Part shown: one piece after another, positions 44,815 through 55,270 of the stretch
Layout: every line of letters starts with the position of its first letter
How positions within the stretch are numbered: position 1 is the first letter of the stretch
From: Methanomicrobiales archaeon HGW-Methanomicrobiales-3
Lineage (GTDB): Archaea > Halobacteriota > Methanomicrobia > Methanomicrobiales > Methanospirillaceae
DNA: 64,000 bases
Assembly: GCA_002839605.1 (NCBI GenBank)
Contig: PGYK01000001.1
Coordinates: 248,001 to 312,000, forward strand
Direction of reading: 5' to 3'
Position numbers and translations under genes: made by a program
Notes under the pieces: generated by a model
What the model was told of the DNA's origin: nothing
The model's input: only the letters and a program-made list of their open reading frames with translations
Databases searched by the model: none

Positions 44815-45423
44815 TTAGTCTATACGGGATATTGTGAAGAGCGAGTAGACCGGCACGCCTTCAACATCCTTGATACCGCGCTTGTCAAAGATGACGCAGA
44901 TCGCAACCGGAGTTGCGTTATGCTTCTTGAGATACTTCACCACTTCCCGCATGGTATTGCCCGACGTTATCGTGTCGTCCACGATCAGGCAGCGTTTCCC
45001 GCTCACGGCGGCAAAATTTGCACTGATGGATCCGGTGGGGCGGTCGTTTGCGTTCTGTTTTACCGGGTGATAGATCGAAAGTTCTGCGGCTTCCTGCACG
45101 GCAATGAGGGTTGCAAGAGGGATACCGGAGATCGCGATACCCACAATGGCGTCGGCGACCGGTGAGCTGACCTCGCCATCTCCCTGTGCCTGGTAATACC
45201 GTCCCAGCAGCATGCCGGCGGTATCTTCCAGCAGGGTGGCGTTGCTTGATACCGCGGTCCAGTCAATATGCACATCCTTTGGGGCGGCTGCCCCTTTTGC
45301 CTGGGTGAGGAGCCAGGTCACGGTCTCCATGGATAAGGAGAGTTCATCTGCAATCTGACCGGGGCTGTGCCCTTCTCCAAGGAGCATCTTTGCCCTGCTG
45401 ATCAGATCGTCAAGGGAAGACAT
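44815..45423 (-). CDS. gfcR: PRTase-like transcription regulator (GfcR/PyrE2-like)
   Basis: 202 residues. Residues 1-45 form a helix-turn-helix ([20 protein letters not shown]), followed by a phosphoribosyltransferase domain with the PRPP loop [17 protein letters not shown]. This fusion is the GfcR type described in haloarchaea as a sugar-catabolism regulator, and is often misannotated as orotate PRTase. Last gene of a prs-nob1-gfcR unit, 20 bases after nob1; a PRPP-sensing regulator beside PRPP synthase makes biochemical sense. Confidence 0.85.
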   Translation of the reverse strand: MSSLDDLISRAKMLLGEGHSPGQIADELSLSMETVTWLLTQAKGAAAPKDVHIDWTAVSSNATLLEDTAGMLLGRYYQAQGDGEVSSPVADAIVGIAISGIPLATLIAVQEAAELSIYHPVKQNANDRPTGSISANFAAVSGKRCLIVDDTITSGNTMREVVKYLKKHNATPVAICVIFDKRGIKDVEGVPVYSLFTISRID

Positions 45424-45443
45424 GAAAAAAGATTCGCCGGTAT

Positions 45444-45899
45444 CTATTTAAGTTTTCTTTTAATGGCCGCACCGCAGACCTGGCACTCGCCGTCATGATC
45501 AAAATACCGCCCGCAGCCGCTGCACCGGTATTTCCAGAGAACCCGTTTTGCTTTCCGTTGCAGGATCGGATGAGTCCTGACATTGAGGACACTTGCAACA
45601 TTCTGGATTGCGAAATCGTCCGTATAGAGAACGGCATCGAGTTCGAGAGCGAGTGCCAGCAGGTCGGCATCCGTTGCCGAGATGATTCCCGTGTCCCGCG
45701 ATGTGGCCGCAGCAGCAGCAACCCGGTCGAGTGCCTGGCGGCCGGGCGAGACAACCCTGAGCCCGGCAGCACACCATTTCTCAAAGTTTCCCTTTGACCG
45801 GATGTCTTTGAGTTCATCCAGGACCGATGGTGACGTAAAGACCTCACCGTCTAAAGCGAACTCAGAAAAGAAGACACTGGCGTCGAGGATCGCTTTCAT
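45444..45899 (-). CDS. nob1: Nob1-type PIN endoribonuclease
   Basis: 151 residues. PIN domain ([36 protein letters not shown] with the acidic metal site), then a zinc ribbon ([18 protein letters not shown]). Nob1 makes the 3'-end of 16S rRNA during 30S maturation. It lies 52 bases after prs and 20 before gfcR on the same strand. Confidence 0.9.
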   Translation of the reverse strand: MKAILDASVFFSEFALDGEVFTSPSVLDELKDIRSKGNFEKWCAAGLRVVSPGRQALDRVAAAAATSRDTGIISATDADLLALALELDAVLYTDDFAIQNVASVLNVRTHPILQRKAKRVLWKYRCSGCGRYFDHDGECQVCGAAIKRKLK

Positions 45900-45951
45900 A
45901 AAAAAGGATCCTGTGGGGAAAAAAGTCGGGTGGTCATCAGAGATCCTGTGA

Positions 45952-46800
45952 CTACGGGTTTTTCAGTGCATGGGCTATCCGGTCTGCCGCAGAGATCCTG
46001 CTGCATGCCCGCTCGATGGTGTCGCTGCAGACCACGTCACGGATACCGCTTGCCATCAGCCGTGCATAAGCCCCGCTTGTCAGCACACCATGGACGCATG
46101 CCGTGTAGACCTCGGTTGCCCCCTGCTGGTACAGCATGCCTGCTGCCGTCGCGATGGTGCCCCCGGTCGAGATGATGTCGTCAACAATCACAATGGACCG
46201 CGATGAAGCGCTCAGCTGCTTGCTGTCCATCTTCACCTCAACCCCGCTCAGCCGGGTCTTTTCGAGATGATCCACATCCCATCCCCCGACTGCTGCCACC
46301 CCTTTGGCAAAGTTCAGGGCACCGTCATCGGGAGCAAGGATGAGCGGGTTTTTGAGATCGAGCGTCCGCAGGTACATCCCGATATCTTCAGCAATGGAGA
46401 TGTTCCGGGCAGGCACGGAAAAATACGGTAATATTGACGGATCATGGATATTGATCGTGGTGACATCATCAACACCACTACTCAGCGCCCGCGCAACCGC
46501 CCGCGCACTCAGCGGCTCTCCTTTATTGAACTGCTTGTCCTGCCGGGCATAGGCCATGTACGGGATGACCAGCCGGCACCGGGACTCCGCACAGGTATCG
46601 ATCAAAAGGATGAGCTGGACGAGGGCGTCGTTGTCCGGAACACTCCCGATGATGACTGTCTCGTCATCGAGTTCTCCGGTCTTCAGGTAGTGTTCCCCGT
46701 CCGGGAACCGGGAAAATTTTACATCGACAAGTTTTACGTCCAGTGCCCGTGCCACCCGGGTGGCAAGAACCTGTGAATGCTCCGTACTGATGACTCTCAT
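45952..46800 (-). CDS. prs: Ribose-phosphate pyrophosphokinase (PRPP synthase)
   Basis: 282 residues from ATG 46800 (MRVISTEHSQVLATRVA); the longer frame to 46920 is not conserved. Motifs: FSRFPDGEHYL, DDVTTINIHDPSILPYF and the PRPP loop SIVIVDDIISTGGTIATAA. It makes PRPP for nucleotides and other pathways. At about 282 residues it is the short archaeal class, shorter than the 310-315 residues of bacterial enzymes. Confidence 0.93.
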   Translation of the reverse strand: MRVISTEHSQVLATRVARALDVKLVDVKFSRFPDGEHYLKTGELDDETVIIGSVPDNDALVQLILLIDTCAESRCRLVIPYMAYARQDKQFNKGEPLSARAVARALSSGVDDVTTINIHDPSILPYFSVPARNISIAEDIGMYLRTLDLKNPLILAPDDGALNFAKGVAAVGGWDVDHLEKTRLSGVEVKMDSKQLSASSRSIVIVDDIISTGGTIATAAGMLYQQGATEVYTACVHGVLTSGAYARLMASGIRDVVCSDTIERACSRISAADRIAHALKNP

Positions 46801-46965
46801 GCTCTCATTCCCTCGGATTTTTGTTGGGGTGCGGGGATCAACAAAAAATCGTATGCAGTAATTATTCCGCTGCGCTGGTATTGTAGTTTTTCTGCACCCA
46901 CGCGGGTCACTGGTTCCCAAACCCGGATGCAGGAGCGTTTCTGACGGTATGCAATCAGCTGAAAG

Positions 46966-46975
46966 TACTTAAACC
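46966..46975 (+). promoter_or_regulatory. Candidate TATA box of lonB
   Basis: TACTTAAACC lies about 60 bases before the lonB ATG, leaving a leader of roughly 30 bases. The match is modest. Confidence 0.35.
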
Positions 46976-47029
46976 ATCGTGATACAACTAATATGACACC
47001 CCCCGGATACAAAAGAGGGATTTTTCGCA

Positions 47030-48961
47030 ATGGAAATTTCTGAACAACCCCAACCCCAATCACCCCCGGAGACCCCCGCTGCACCGCAGGCTGTGGAGAT
47101 CGAGGCTGCCACATCATCCAAGATCGAAGTCCCTGCATCGCTCATCGATCAGGTCATCGGCCAGGAACGCGCTGTCGAAGTCATTAAAAAAGCAGCCATC
47201 CAGCGCCGGCACGTGATGATGATCGGGAGCCCCGGTACCGGAAAATCGATGCTTGCCAAAGCCATGGCCGAGCTCCTGCCAAAAGAAGAGTTGCAGGACA
47301 TCATGGTATACCCGAACTCTGACGACTCGAACAACCCCATCGTCCGCACGGTCGCTGCCGGGCGGGGCAAGCAGATTGTCGGGGCGCACAAGGCCGAGGC
47401 AAAGAAGAAGATCCAGTTCCGGCAGACGCTTCTCATGCTTCTTCTTCTGGGAATTGCCGGTTACGCCATCATCACCATGCAGCTTTTGATGGGGCTCATC
47501 GCAGGCGCGTTCGTCTTCATGGCGCTCCGGTACACCACCCCCCGCGAAGAGGCGATGGTGCCCAAGCTCCTGGTCTCAAACGATGCCAAGAACGTCGCCC
47601 CGTTCATTGACGGCACCGGTTCCCATGCCGGCGCCCTGCTTGGCGATGTCCGGCACGATCCGTTCCAGAGCGGCGGCCTTGAGACCCCGGCCCATGACCG
47701 TGTCGAAGGCGGCGCAATCCACCGTTCGAACGGCGGCGTCCTCTTCATCGACGAGATCAACACCCTCGACCCCCATTCCCAGCAGAACCTCTTAACCGCC
47801 CTGCAGGAGGGGGAATTCCCCATCACCGGCCAGAGCGAGCGTTCGAGCGGTGCGATGGTCCGGACCGAACCGGTCCCCTGCAGGTTCGTGATGGTTGCTG
47901 CCGGCAACATTGATGCAATCTCGGGAATGCACCCGGCACTCCGTTCCCGAATCCGGGGCTACGGCTACGAGGTTTACATGGCCGAGAGCATGGATGACAC
48001 GCCCGAGAACCGGCAGAAGTATGTCCGGTTCATTGCCCAGGAAGTCAAGAACGACGGCAAGATCCCCCACTTCGACCAGAGTGCCATTGACGAGATCATC
48101 CGGGAAGCCCGCCGGCGTTCCAACCGCAAGGATCACTTAACCCTCAAGCTCCGGGACATGGGCGGCCTTATCCGGGTTGCCGGGGACATTGCCCGGCAGG
48201 AGAATGCCGCCATAACCACTGCGGCGCACGTGACCACGGCAAAGAAGACTGCCCGGTCCATCGAGGACCAGGTCTCGGACGAGATCACCCGCCACCTGCG
48301 CGAATACGAGATGACGGTGGTTGAAGGCACCCGTGTCGGCAGGGTCAACGGTCTTGCCGTTACCGGCAGCGATGCCGGCTCCGTCCTCCCCATCATGGCG
48401 GAGGTAACTCCCGCACAGGGTGCGAGCGGCACGGTGATTGCCACAGGTATGCTCAAGGAGATTGCCCAGGAATCCATCAAGAACGTCAGTGCGCTCTTAA
48501 AGAAGTTCACGGGAAAAGATGTCCGGAATATCGATATCCATATCCAGTTCATCGGCACCTACATGGGAGTCGAAGGCGATTCCGCGTCGGTGAGCGTTGC
48601 GACTGCTGTCGTGAGCGCGATCGAAGGGATCCCGGTCCGGCAGGACATCGCCATGACGGGTTCACTCTCCGTTCGCGGGGATGTCCTCCCGGTCGGCGGT
48701 GTGACCTACAAGATTGAAGCAGCGGCAAAGGCCGGCATCAGGACGGTCCTCATCCCCCGGATGAATGTCGGGGACGTCCTCATCGAGGAACGGTTCAAGC
48801 CCCTGGTCACGATCATTCCGGTCGACAATATCGAAGATGTCCTGAAGATCGCGCTCGTTCCCGAGAACACGGAAGGGTTCCTCGCCAAGCTCCGGAAGAT
48901 GGCCCTGAGGTCAACGGAGATGCTGATCGATGCACCGCCCCTCAACCAGACAACGGCCTGA
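47030..48961 (+). CDS. lonB: Membrane-anchored ATP-dependent protease LonB
   Basis: 643 residues. Archaeal Lon with Walker [14 protein letters not shown], an inserted pair of membrane helices ([35 protein letters not shown]), Walker [11 protein letters not shown], and a C-terminal protease domain with the catalytic dyad Ser518 (GDSAS) and Lys561 (TYKIEAA). The 43-residue spacing is that of the Lon family. It degrades misfolded and membrane proteins. tldD follows 5 bases after the stop. Confidence 0.95.
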   Translation: MEISEQPQPQSPPETPAAPQAVEIEAATSSKIEVPASLIDQVIGQERAVEVIKKAAIQRRHVMMIGSPGTGKSMLAKAMAELLPKEELQDIMVYPNSDDSNNPIVRTVAAGRGKQIVGAHKAEAKKKIQFRQTLLMLLLLGIAGYAIITMQLLMGLIAGAFVFMALRYTTPREEAMVPKLLVSNDAKNVAPFIDGTGSHAGALLGDVRHDPFQSGGLETPAHDRVEGGAIHRSNGGVLFIDEINTLDPHSQQNLLTALQEGEFPITGQSERSSGAMVRTEPVPCRFVMVAAGNIDAISGMHPALRSRIRGYGYEVYMAESMDDTPENRQKYVRFIAQEVKNDGKIPHFDQSAIDEIIREARRRSNRKDHLTLKLRDMGGLIRVAGDIARQENAAITTAAHVTTAKKTARSIEDQVSDEITRHLREYEMTVVEGTRVGRVNGLAVTGSDAGSVLPIMAEVTPAQGASGTVIATGMLKEIAQESIKNVSALLKKFTGKDVRNIDIHIQFIGTYMGVEGDSASVSVATAVVSAIEGIPVRQDIAMTGSLSVRGDVLPVGGVTYKIEAAAKAGIRTVLIPRMNVGDVLIEERFKPLVTIIPVDNIEDVLKIALVPENTEGFLAKLRKMALRSTEMLIDAPPLNQTTA

Positions 48962-48966
48962 GCACG

Positions 48967-50298
48967 ATGCACGGTATCTCGTATTATGACCTGCGGCAGG
49001 TGACCGGCGCATTCACCCACATCGATATCGATAACGGCGTAGTGGAATCCGCCGGAACCTCATTTTTCAACAAGGCTGTTTTGCGGGTACTGGTAAAAAC
49101 CGGCTGGGGCGTGCTCCAGATCGACAACTACTGCCCCTGCACCGGGAAAAAATTTGACGAACTTCTCGAAAAGGCCGCCCGGCTCGCAAACATCACGGAC
49201 GAGAACGTGAACCTTGGAGACGTTCCGCGGGGAATCCTGCCCGTTCCTCCGGTAAAAGAAGATCCCCGCGATGTTGATATCGAAGAGAAATCCCGGCTGC
49301 TTGCTGAGATTGAACAGGCTGTTGTCCGGGAGGGGATTGTCAACCGCCGGGCCAACTACATCGAGAAAGACGAACTCGTTCGGTTCACGGATAGTTCCGG
49401 CAACGAATTCGAGTACCGGATGGGAAGGAGCGGTTTCAATGTGCTCGCGGTTGCCTCCCGGAACGGCAACGTCCAGATGGGCTACGAGCGGGAGCACTCC
49501 ATTCACGGGTTCAACCTCCGCCACCAGCAGGAGTCTGGCAGGAAAGCGGCGGAGACTGCCGTCTCACTCCTGGATGCCATCATCCCCAAGGGCGGGAAGA
49601 TGCATGCCGTTCTTGACCCGGAACTGGCCGGGGTCTTTGCCCATGAGGCCGTCGGGCATGCCAGCGAGGGCGACCTTATCCACGAGGGCAACTCGGTCCT
49701 GAAAGGGAGGACCGGGGAGCGGATAGGAAACGACAATCTCACGATTGTCGATGACCCGACCCTTCCCGAGTTCGGGTTCGACCCGGTCGATGCGGAGGGT
49801 GTTGCCGTGAAACGGACCGAGATCATCAGAAAAGGGGTCATCAACGCCTTCCTGCACAACCGCGAGTCCCTTGCTTCGGTCGGGAACGGCTGTGCCGGCC
49901 ATGCACGGGCAATGCCCGGCGAACCCCCGCTTGTTAGGATGAGCAACACGTTCATTCAGGAGGGCGATGCCACGAAAGAGGAGATCTTCGCTGAATGTAA
50001 AAACGGGATCTACCTTATCGGTTCCCGGGGTGGGCAGGTTGATCCCGGCCGTGGAGTCTTCCAGTTCAATGCCGAGTACGGCTACCTTGTGAAGAATGGC
50101 GAGTGCACAACGATGGTGCGGGACGTCTCGCTCTCGGGAGATATCCTCTCGACCCTGCACGGGATCACCCTGTGCGGGAACGAGCGGAAGATGAGCCCGG
50201 GATATTGCGGCAAAGGCGGCCAGAGCGTGCCGGTGAGTGACGGTGCACCGTTCATTCTCTTACGCGATGCGGTGGTGGGTGGCAGTGGCGTGGATTGA
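48967..50298 (+). CDS. tldD: TldD-like metalloprotease subunit
   Basis: 443 residues. Contains the HExxxH zinc motif (HEAVGHASEGD) and the downstream SGDILSTLHGITLCGNE region of the family. TldD and TldE form a heterodimer with the active site in TldD that cleaves unfolded peptides and, in bacteria, matures some peptide antibiotics. The gene lies between lonB and tldE. Confidence 0.92.
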   Translation: MHGISYYDLRQVTGAFTHIDIDNGVVESAGTSFFNKAVLRVLVKTGWGVLQIDNYCPCTGKKFDELLEKAARLANITDENVNLGDVPRGILPVPPVKEDPRDVDIEEKSRLLAEIEQAVVREGIVNRRANYIEKDELVRFTDSSGNEFEYRMGRSGFNVLAVASRNGNVQMGYEREHSIHGFNLRHQQESGRKAAETAVSLLDAIIPKGGKMHAVLDPELAGVFAHEAVGHASEGDLIHEGNSVLKGRTGERIGNDNLTIVDDPTLPEFGFDPVDAEGVAVKRTEIIRKGVINAFLHNRESLASVGNGCAGHARAMPGEPPLVRMSNTFIQEGDATKEEIFAECKNGIYLIGSRGGQVDPGRGVFQFNAEYGYLVKNGECTTMVRDVSLSGDILSTLHGITLCGNERKMSPGYCGKGGQSVPVSDGAPFILLRDAVVGGSGVD

Positions 50299-51571
50299 GG
50301 AACTGATCCGGGAAGCGGAGAAGAGTGTTGACGAAGTCGAGGTCTTCTTTGTCGAAGGCGAGAGCGTCTCGGCCGAACTGAAAACAAAGAAGGTGAGCCT
50401 TGCAACAACCTCCCGCGACTGCGGGCTTGGCATCCGGACGATCCACAAAGGACGGATCGGCTCATCGAGCACCAACAACTCAGAAGAGTGGCGGGACTGT
50501 CTTAAGGCCGCCATCGCGAGCGGGAAACTCGCAACGCCGCAGGAATGGGGCGGGCTGCCCGGCCCGGCAGACCTCCCGATGACCCCGCTCGCGTTCGATC
50601 CGGATCTTTGTGTTGAACCCGAAACCGCCCGCGAACTCCTGGAGACGATGCTCTCCGGGGCACAGGAACATGACGCGGAGGTGACTGCCGGGTCGGCCGG
50701 TCTCTCCTCCACCCGTGTCCTTCTTGCCAACAGCCACGGCGTGAGGTACAGCGATGAACATACCGGCGTCTCGGTCTCCCTTGAAGCGATCCACGGCCAG
50801 TCGACCGGCTATGAGTTCGACAGTTCATGGGCGCTTTCGCGGATCGATCCGGCCCATGTGGGGGAACGGGCAGGCTTCTTTGCCAGCGAATCTGCGAAGG
50901 GTACCGACATCCCGACCGGTGCATATGATCTCCTGCTCTCCCCGCTTGCCTGGGCCGAGCTGCTCGGAAATGTGTATGTCCCGGCCCTGAACGGCCGCAG
51001 CGTCCATGCCGGCCGCTCGAAGTTTGCCGATATGCTCGGAAAACCGGTAGCCTCGTGCGGGCTCTCCATGTATGACGATCCCCATCTGTCGGGTGCAAGC
51101 GGGAGCACAAGGTGGGATGCCGAAGGTACACCGACACGGCGGATCGATTTCATTGAAAAGGGGGTCCTTAAGGCATTTGCCTACGACCTCAAGACGGCAT
51201 ACCGGTACGGGAAGGCGAGCACGGGAAGCGCGTCCCGTGGCGGGTATGGAGGTTTGCCGGGGATCGGCCACCACAACTTCGTGATTGACGGCGAGCGGGG
51301 CACCGTGGATGACGAGCGTGTCCTCTTTATTCACAATCTCATCGGAGCCCATACCGCAAATCCCCTGAGCGGGGAGTTCTCGGTCGAGCTCTCGAATGCT
51401 TTTTTCATGGAAGGCGGGGAGTACCAGGAACCGGTCCGGAGCGCGATGCTCTCCGGCAATGTCTTTGACCTTCATTTCATGATAGCGGGACTTGGAAAAG
51501 ATTCCCGCAATCTCGGATCCCTGATCCTGCCGGCCGCAAAGATTCATGACCAGCGGATAATCGGCAAATAA
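50285..51571 (+). CDS. pmbA: TldE/PmbA-like protease partner
   Basis: 428 residues from GTG 50285 (MAWIEELIREAEKS), overlapping tldD by 14 bases; ATG 50267 and the longer frame are alternatives. It has the PmbA fold (ELKTKKVSLATTSRDCGLGI, GKPVASCGLSMYDDPHLSG, FIHNLIGAHTANPLSGEFSV) without an HExxxH motif, as expected for the non-catalytic subunit. Confidence 0.9.
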   Translation: MAWIEELIREAEKSVDEVEVFFVEGESVSAELKTKKVSLATTSRDCGLGIRTIHKGRIGSSSTNNSEEWRDCLKAAIASGKLATPQEWGGLPGPADLPMTPLAFDPDLCVEPETARELLETMLSGAQEHDAEVTAGSAGLSSTRVLLANSHGVRYSDEHTGVSVSLEAIHGQSTGYEFDSSWALSRIDPAHVGERAGFFASESAKGTDIPTGAYDLLLSPLAWAELLGNVYVPALNGRSVHAGRSKFADMLGKPVASCGLSMYDDPHLSGASGSTRWDAEGTPTRRIDFIEKGVLKAFAYDLKTAYRYGKASTGSASRGGYGGLPGIGHHNFVIDGERGTVDDERVLFIHNLIGAHTANPLSGEFSVELSNAFFMEGGEYQEPVRSAMLSGNVFDLHFMIAGLGKDSRNLGSLILPAAKIHDQRIIGK

Positions 51572-51747
51572 CCGTTGCAGGATCTCTCCTGAAGATCCCA
51601 AAAAACCGTTTTTTGTTTTTTCTGGTTGAAGCGCCGCGTTTTTTTACTCAGTCCTGCCAAGAGTACTGGCATGATGTCCATCCATCTGCATGCCAGCGGG
51701 CATTTCTGTTAGATGGCCGGTATCAGGAAAGATGGTGGAACCCCGAA

Positions 51748-52113
51748 ATGAAAATTGATTATCATTCGTACGCGTTCATCGCTGCGGGAGGATTTATCGG
51801 GGCAGTCCTGCGCTGGCTCATCGATGAACAGATCCCGTCGCTTCCAGGAACGCTTGCGGTCAATTTTCTCGGCTGCATCTTTCTTGGCATCTTCATGTAC
51901 GAATCGATCTATATCGGGGCATACAGCCGTACGACCCGGATCTTCTTTGGCATCGGGCTGCTTGGGGCATTTACCACGTTCTCGGCATTTGCGGTGCAGA
52001 GCTGTGCTGTCCCGCTGCCGCTGGCAGCCCTGAACATCGGGGCAAATCTCCTGCTCGGATTTTTCGGGATCTACCTGGGGCGGTACATCATCACGTACCA
52101 GCGGGGGATCTGA
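51748..52113 (+). CDS. crcB: Fluoride channel CrcB/Fluc, first subunit
   Basis: 121 residues, four membrane helices, with the Fluc motifs [20 protein letters not shown] and [12 protein letters not shown] (the Phe box and polar track for fluoride). It starts at ATG 51748. The second crcB begins 1 base after its stop. Two unequal genes suggest a heterodimer with fixed opposite topologies. I looked for a fluoride riboswitch upstream and could not find one. Confidence 0.92.
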   Translation: MKIDYHSYAFIAAGGFIGAVLRWLIDEQIPSLPGTLAVNFLGCIFLGIFMYESIYIGAYSRTTRIFFGIGLLGAFTTFSAFAVQSCAVPLPLAALNIGANLLLGFFGIYLGRYIITYQRGI

Positions 52114-52114
52114 G

Positions 52115-52468
52115 ATGGAGCCGTTTCTTCTTGTCGGGATCGGGGGAGCTATCGGATCGATCTTCCGGTTCGAGCTGGCAAAACTGCAACCGTCACGGGG
52201 GCTTCCCGTGGGGACGGCGCTGGTGAACATCCTTGGCAGTTTTCTCTTCGCGGTTGTGGTCTTTGCCGCACTGCCCGGCGATTTGTATTACCTCACCGGC
52301 ATCGGGGCGCTGGGCGGGTTCACCACGTTCTCGACCTTCTGTTTCGAGACCTTCCGCATGCTTGAAGACCATGATTATCATACGGTGATTACCAATACTC
52401 TCATCAACGTTGCCGGAAGCCTCGCGGGTGTGTATGCGGGCTATCTGCTTGTCGTGTGGTTTGTGTAA
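52115..52468 (+). CDS. crcB: Fluoride channel CrcB/Fluc, second subunit
   Basis: 117 residues, four membrane helices, motifs [25 protein letters not shown] and [15 protein letters not shown]. Partner of the preceding crcB. ATG 52115 follows TGA of crcB1 directly. Confidence 0.92.
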   Translation: MEPFLLVGIGGAIGSIFRFELAKLQPSRGLPVGTALVNILGSFLFAVVVFAALPGDLYYLTGIGALGGFTTFSTFCFETFRMLEDHDYHTVITNTLINVAGSLAGVYAGYLLVVWFV

Positions 52469-52479
52469 GGAGGAAAAAT

Positions 52480-52815
52480 ATGCTGAAGGACGGTATGCTG
52501 TTACGAATCTATGTTGCTGAATCAGTACGCATCAGGGAGAAGCCGGCGTACAAGTTTCTTGTGGATTATTTTAAGGAGAGAAAATTTCCCGGCTGCACGG
52601 TCTTCCGGGGCATGGCCGGGTTCGGAGAGGATCTCAGGATCCGGAGCGTGGACGTGCTCAACCTCTCGCTTGACCTGCCGGTCATCATCGATGTTGTTGA
52701 CACCGAGGAAAAGATCTATTCCGTCCTCCCTGAGGTCGAAGCGATGGTCGAACACGGGCTTGTCACCGTCCAGAGAGTGCAGATGGGGCAGAAAAAACAG
52801 CACGAGGGGACATAA
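52480..52815 (+). CDS. DUF190 protein
   Basis: 111 residues from ATG 52480 with AAGGAGG 5-8 bases before. PII-like ferredoxin fold (MLLRIYVAESVRIREKPAYK, FPGCTVFRGMAGFGE, LSLDLPVIIDVVDTEEKI). DUF190 genes commonly follow crcB genes and are thought to regulate them; direct proof is lacking. Third gene of the crcB-crcB-DUF190 unit, 11 bases after crcB2. Confidence 0.88.
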   Translation: MLKDGMLLRIYVAESVRIREKPAYKFLVDYFKERKFPGCTVFRGMAGFGEDLRIRSVDVLNLSLDLPVIIDVVDTEEKIYSVLPEVEAMVEHGLVTVQRVQMGQKKQHEGT

Positions 52816-52943
52816 GCGCTGATCCGGGTGGCAAACCCGAATCTCATGGTAAAAAAAAGTGTACCTGTCTCAGCTCCCATTCACCGGATTCCGGTGTACG
52901 TCTCCTCCTTTACGACAACAGGCGAAACCCCGGTCACGGGGGG

Positions 52944-54227
52944 TTACCGGACAAACGCTTTCCGACCCGCGTAGATCGCCCGTTCTCCCAGTTCCTCCCC
53001 GATCCGGAGGAGCTGGTTGTACTTCTCGACCCGCTCGCCCCGGCAGGGGGCGCCGGTCTTGAGCTTGCCGGCGCCGGTTGCCACCGTGAAGTCGGCGATG
53101 AACGAATCGACCGTCTCACCGCTCCGGTGGGAGACGTTGATGCCCCAGCCGGCCTTCTTTGCGAGAGCAATGGTATCAAGCGTCTCGGTCACGGTCCCGA
53201 TCTGGTTGAGCTTGATGAGAACGGAGTTTGCAACCCCCGTCTCGATCCCCTTCTTCACGAGATCGGGGTTCGTGACAAAGAGATCGTCGCCGATGAGTTC
53301 AATCTTCTTCCCGAGCACACTGGTAAGAAACCCCCAGCCGGTCCAGTCATCCTCGGCAAGCCCGTCCTCGATGGAGACGATGGGGTAGGTTGCGCACAGT
53401 TTCTCGAAATAGGCTACCAGATTTTCCGCGGTCAGCTTCCGGTTCTCCCGCTTCAACTCGTACTTCCCGTCCTGGAAGAACCCGCTCGATGCCGGGTCGA
53501 GCGAGATCCCGATATCCTTGCCGGGCCGGTACCCTGCCTGCTCGATTGCTGCCGTGATGAGTTCGAGCGGTTCCTCGTTGGACGCGACCTTTGGTGCAAA
53601 CCCGCCCTCGTCTCCGACTGCTGTCGGGTAGTCCTTCTTCTTGAGGATCGCCTGCAAAGCGTGGTAGGTCTCAGCTCCCCATTGGTATGCTGTCGGGAAG
53701 TCGGGTGCCCCGAAGGGTGCGATCATGTATTCCTGGAAGTCCGCACCCTGCCACTGGGCGTGCACCCCGCCATTGAGCACGTTCATCATCGGGACTGGCA
53801 GGAGATACCGGGGGTCATTTTTCAGGTATTCGTAGACCGGGATGCCCCGCGAGATCGCGACCGCCCGGGCCGCTGCCATCGACACCCCGAGGATCGCGTT
53901 TGCTCCGACCCTGCCCTTGTTCGGTGTGCCGTCAAGTTTGATCATGGTCCGGTCGATTGCCTCCTGCTCTCCGGCATCTTTGCCGGCAAGCGCCGGGGCA
54001 ATGATGGTGTTGACGTTTGCGACGGCACACAGGACACCTTTCCCCCCGAACCGGTTTTTGTCCTTATCGCGGAGTTCGACTGCTTCGTGTATCCCGGTCG
54101 ATGCGCCGGAGGGGACCGCTGCCCGTGCCGTTGTCCCGTCTTCCAGTACCATGTCCACTTCGACCGTCGGGTTGCCCCGCGAATCGAGGATCTCCCGTGC
54201 ATGGATCGTTTTTATTGCTGTTTTCAT
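52944..54227 (-). CDS. eno: Enolase
   Basis: 427 residues, the usual length. Interconverts 2-phosphoglycerate and phosphoenolpyruvate. Begins [20 protein letters not shown]; other motifs: [46 protein letters not shown]. An in-frame open stretch continues upstream to 54374, but its 49 residues do not resemble enolase. The 313-bp gap before the divergent BofA-like gene holds this stretch and no clear gene. Confidence 0.96.
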   Translation of the reverse strand: MKTAIKTIHAREILDSRGNPTVEVDMVLEDGTTARAAVPSGASTGIHEAVELRDKDKNRFGGKGVLCAVANVNTIIAPALAGKDAGEQEAIDRTMIKLDGTPNKGRVGANAILGVSMAAARAVAISRGIPVYEYLKNDPRYLLPVPMMNVLNGGVHAQWQGADFQEYMIAPFGAPDFPTAYQWGAETYHALQAILKKKDYPTAVGDEGGFAPKVASNEEPLELITAAIEQAGYRPGKDIGISLDPASSGFFQDGKYELKRENRKLTAENLVAYFEKLCATYPIVSIEDGLAEDDWTGWGFLTSVLGKKIELIGDDLFVTNPDLVKKGIETGVANSVLIKLNQIGTVTETLDTIALAKKAGWGINVSHRSGETVDSFIADFTVATGAGKLKTGAPCRGERVEKYNQLLRIGEELGERAIYAGRKAFVR

Positions 54228-54540
54228 TGTCGTGTCACGTCCTTGTTGTCGCATTTTCCCGATCTGGTGAGCCGGAACCGGAATGGCCAGAGCCTTCCGG
54301 TCTGCCCAATGCCGGTCCGCTGACCTTTTCACCACCGCCTGCTCATCGGGCAGGCCAATACAATACAATGTCATCAGTCATCTTCTGGTGATTGTGGCGG
54401 ACTTCATCGACATTGGGATAAAAAGAGATGCTGGCTTCTCCAACTAAAACGTTTTCTTTTTTCATTTCCGGTTGAGGGAACGGATCAAACTACCGATAAC
54501 GTATTGTGAAAAGACCGTCAAAAAGGTACGTTGAAAGACC

Positions 54541-54804
54541 ATGAGTGACATCCTCATTGCCATCATCCTTGTCGTGATCATCGTCGCGATCGTCTGGTAC
54601 CTGCTCAAGCAGGTCTCGGCGCTTGTCATCAACGCCATTGTCGGGCTCATCTGCCTGTTCCTCCTCAACTTCCTGCACGTGATGCAGTGGATAGGAAGGC
54701 CCGATCCCGGCTGGGACATTGCAACGGTGCTCATCTGCTGCATCGGCGGAGTCCCCGGTGTGCTTATCCTGATGCTGCTCTCGATTCTCGGAATTACGAT
54801 CTGA
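54541..54804 (+). CDS. BofA-like small membrane protein
   Basis: 87 residues, almost all hydrophobic: helices at about 3-22, 27-48 and 62-86, the last with CIGGVPGVLILMLLSILGI. It resembles the pro-sigmaK processing inhibitor BofA family, which in bacteria holds an intramembrane protease. Methanogens do not sporulate, so the archaeal role is unknown; regulating an intramembrane protease is only a guess. Confidence 0.75.
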   Translation: MSDILIAIILVVIIVAIVWYLLKQVSALVINAIVGLICLFLLNFLHVMQWIGRPDPGWDIATVLICCIGGVPGVLILMLLSILGITI

Positions 54805-54845
54805 ACGGGGCCGCTCTTCGCTTTGTCAGTGCCCCCCATCAGACC

Positions 54846-54910
54846 CTGCCCGAAAATTCCCCGGCGCGATCGTGATCGCTATTGAAGAACCGATCCGGAT
54901 CATTCAGGGT
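54846..54910 (+). repeat. GATC-rich palindromic repeat, copy C
   Basis: CTGCCCGAAAATTCCCCGGC, then GCGATCGTGATCGCTATTGA and AGAACCGATCCGGATCATTC. It corresponds to copy A base for base apart from scattered changes, including the CAGACCCTG lead-in. Confidence 0.65.
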
Positions 54911-54959
54911 ATAATCGTTCACCGGCAAACCGATCCCGGTTTTTTTATTTCATTCGCAC

Positions 54960-55212
54960 CTGCGCTCGCGATCAAAAACCGTTCCGGAAAAACCGCGATC
55001 CGATTTCGATCCGGAAATCGATCAGCGAATGTGATCTTCAAATCGATCCGCGATGTAGGTTTTCCAATCGATGAGCGATAAAAAATCCGTTTCAGGGCCA
55101 CAGGTTCAGACGGAGAGAAAAATCGCGCACCGATTCTTGTACGAAAATCGGTCAGCGATTTTGATCTCATAATCGAAGAGCGATGGACGTTTTCCAATCG
55201 ATCAGCGATTTT
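54960..55212 (+). repeat. Degenerate array of AATCGATCAGCGAT units
   Basis: Six or so units of the form AATCGATCAGCGATNNN..TTTTCC with a spacing near 25 bases, divided by a plain stretch around 55085-55130. The array lies between copies C and D of the GATC-rich repeat, the same plan as at 35.1-35.5 kb. The 528-bp gap 54805-55332 holds no convincing gene. Confidence 0.6.
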
Positions 55213-55270
55213 GTAATTACAATCGCGATCACGATCGCGATTGAAAACGTAATACGGATCATTCAGGGTT
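55213..55270 (+). repeat. GATC-rich palindromic repeat, copy D
   Basis: AATCGCGATCACGATCGCGA followed by TTGAAAACGTAATACGGATC and ATTCAGGGTT. It ends with the same GATCATTCAGGGT as copy C. Confidence 0.65.

Noticed and set aside
51572-51747. Fluoride riboswitch before crcB
   Set aside because: The conserved pseudoknot elements of the crcB motif could not be found in the 176 bases upstream.
54228-54374. 49-residue N-terminal extension of enolase
   Set aside because: Open in frame but without similarity to enolase; MKTAIKTI is the normal start.
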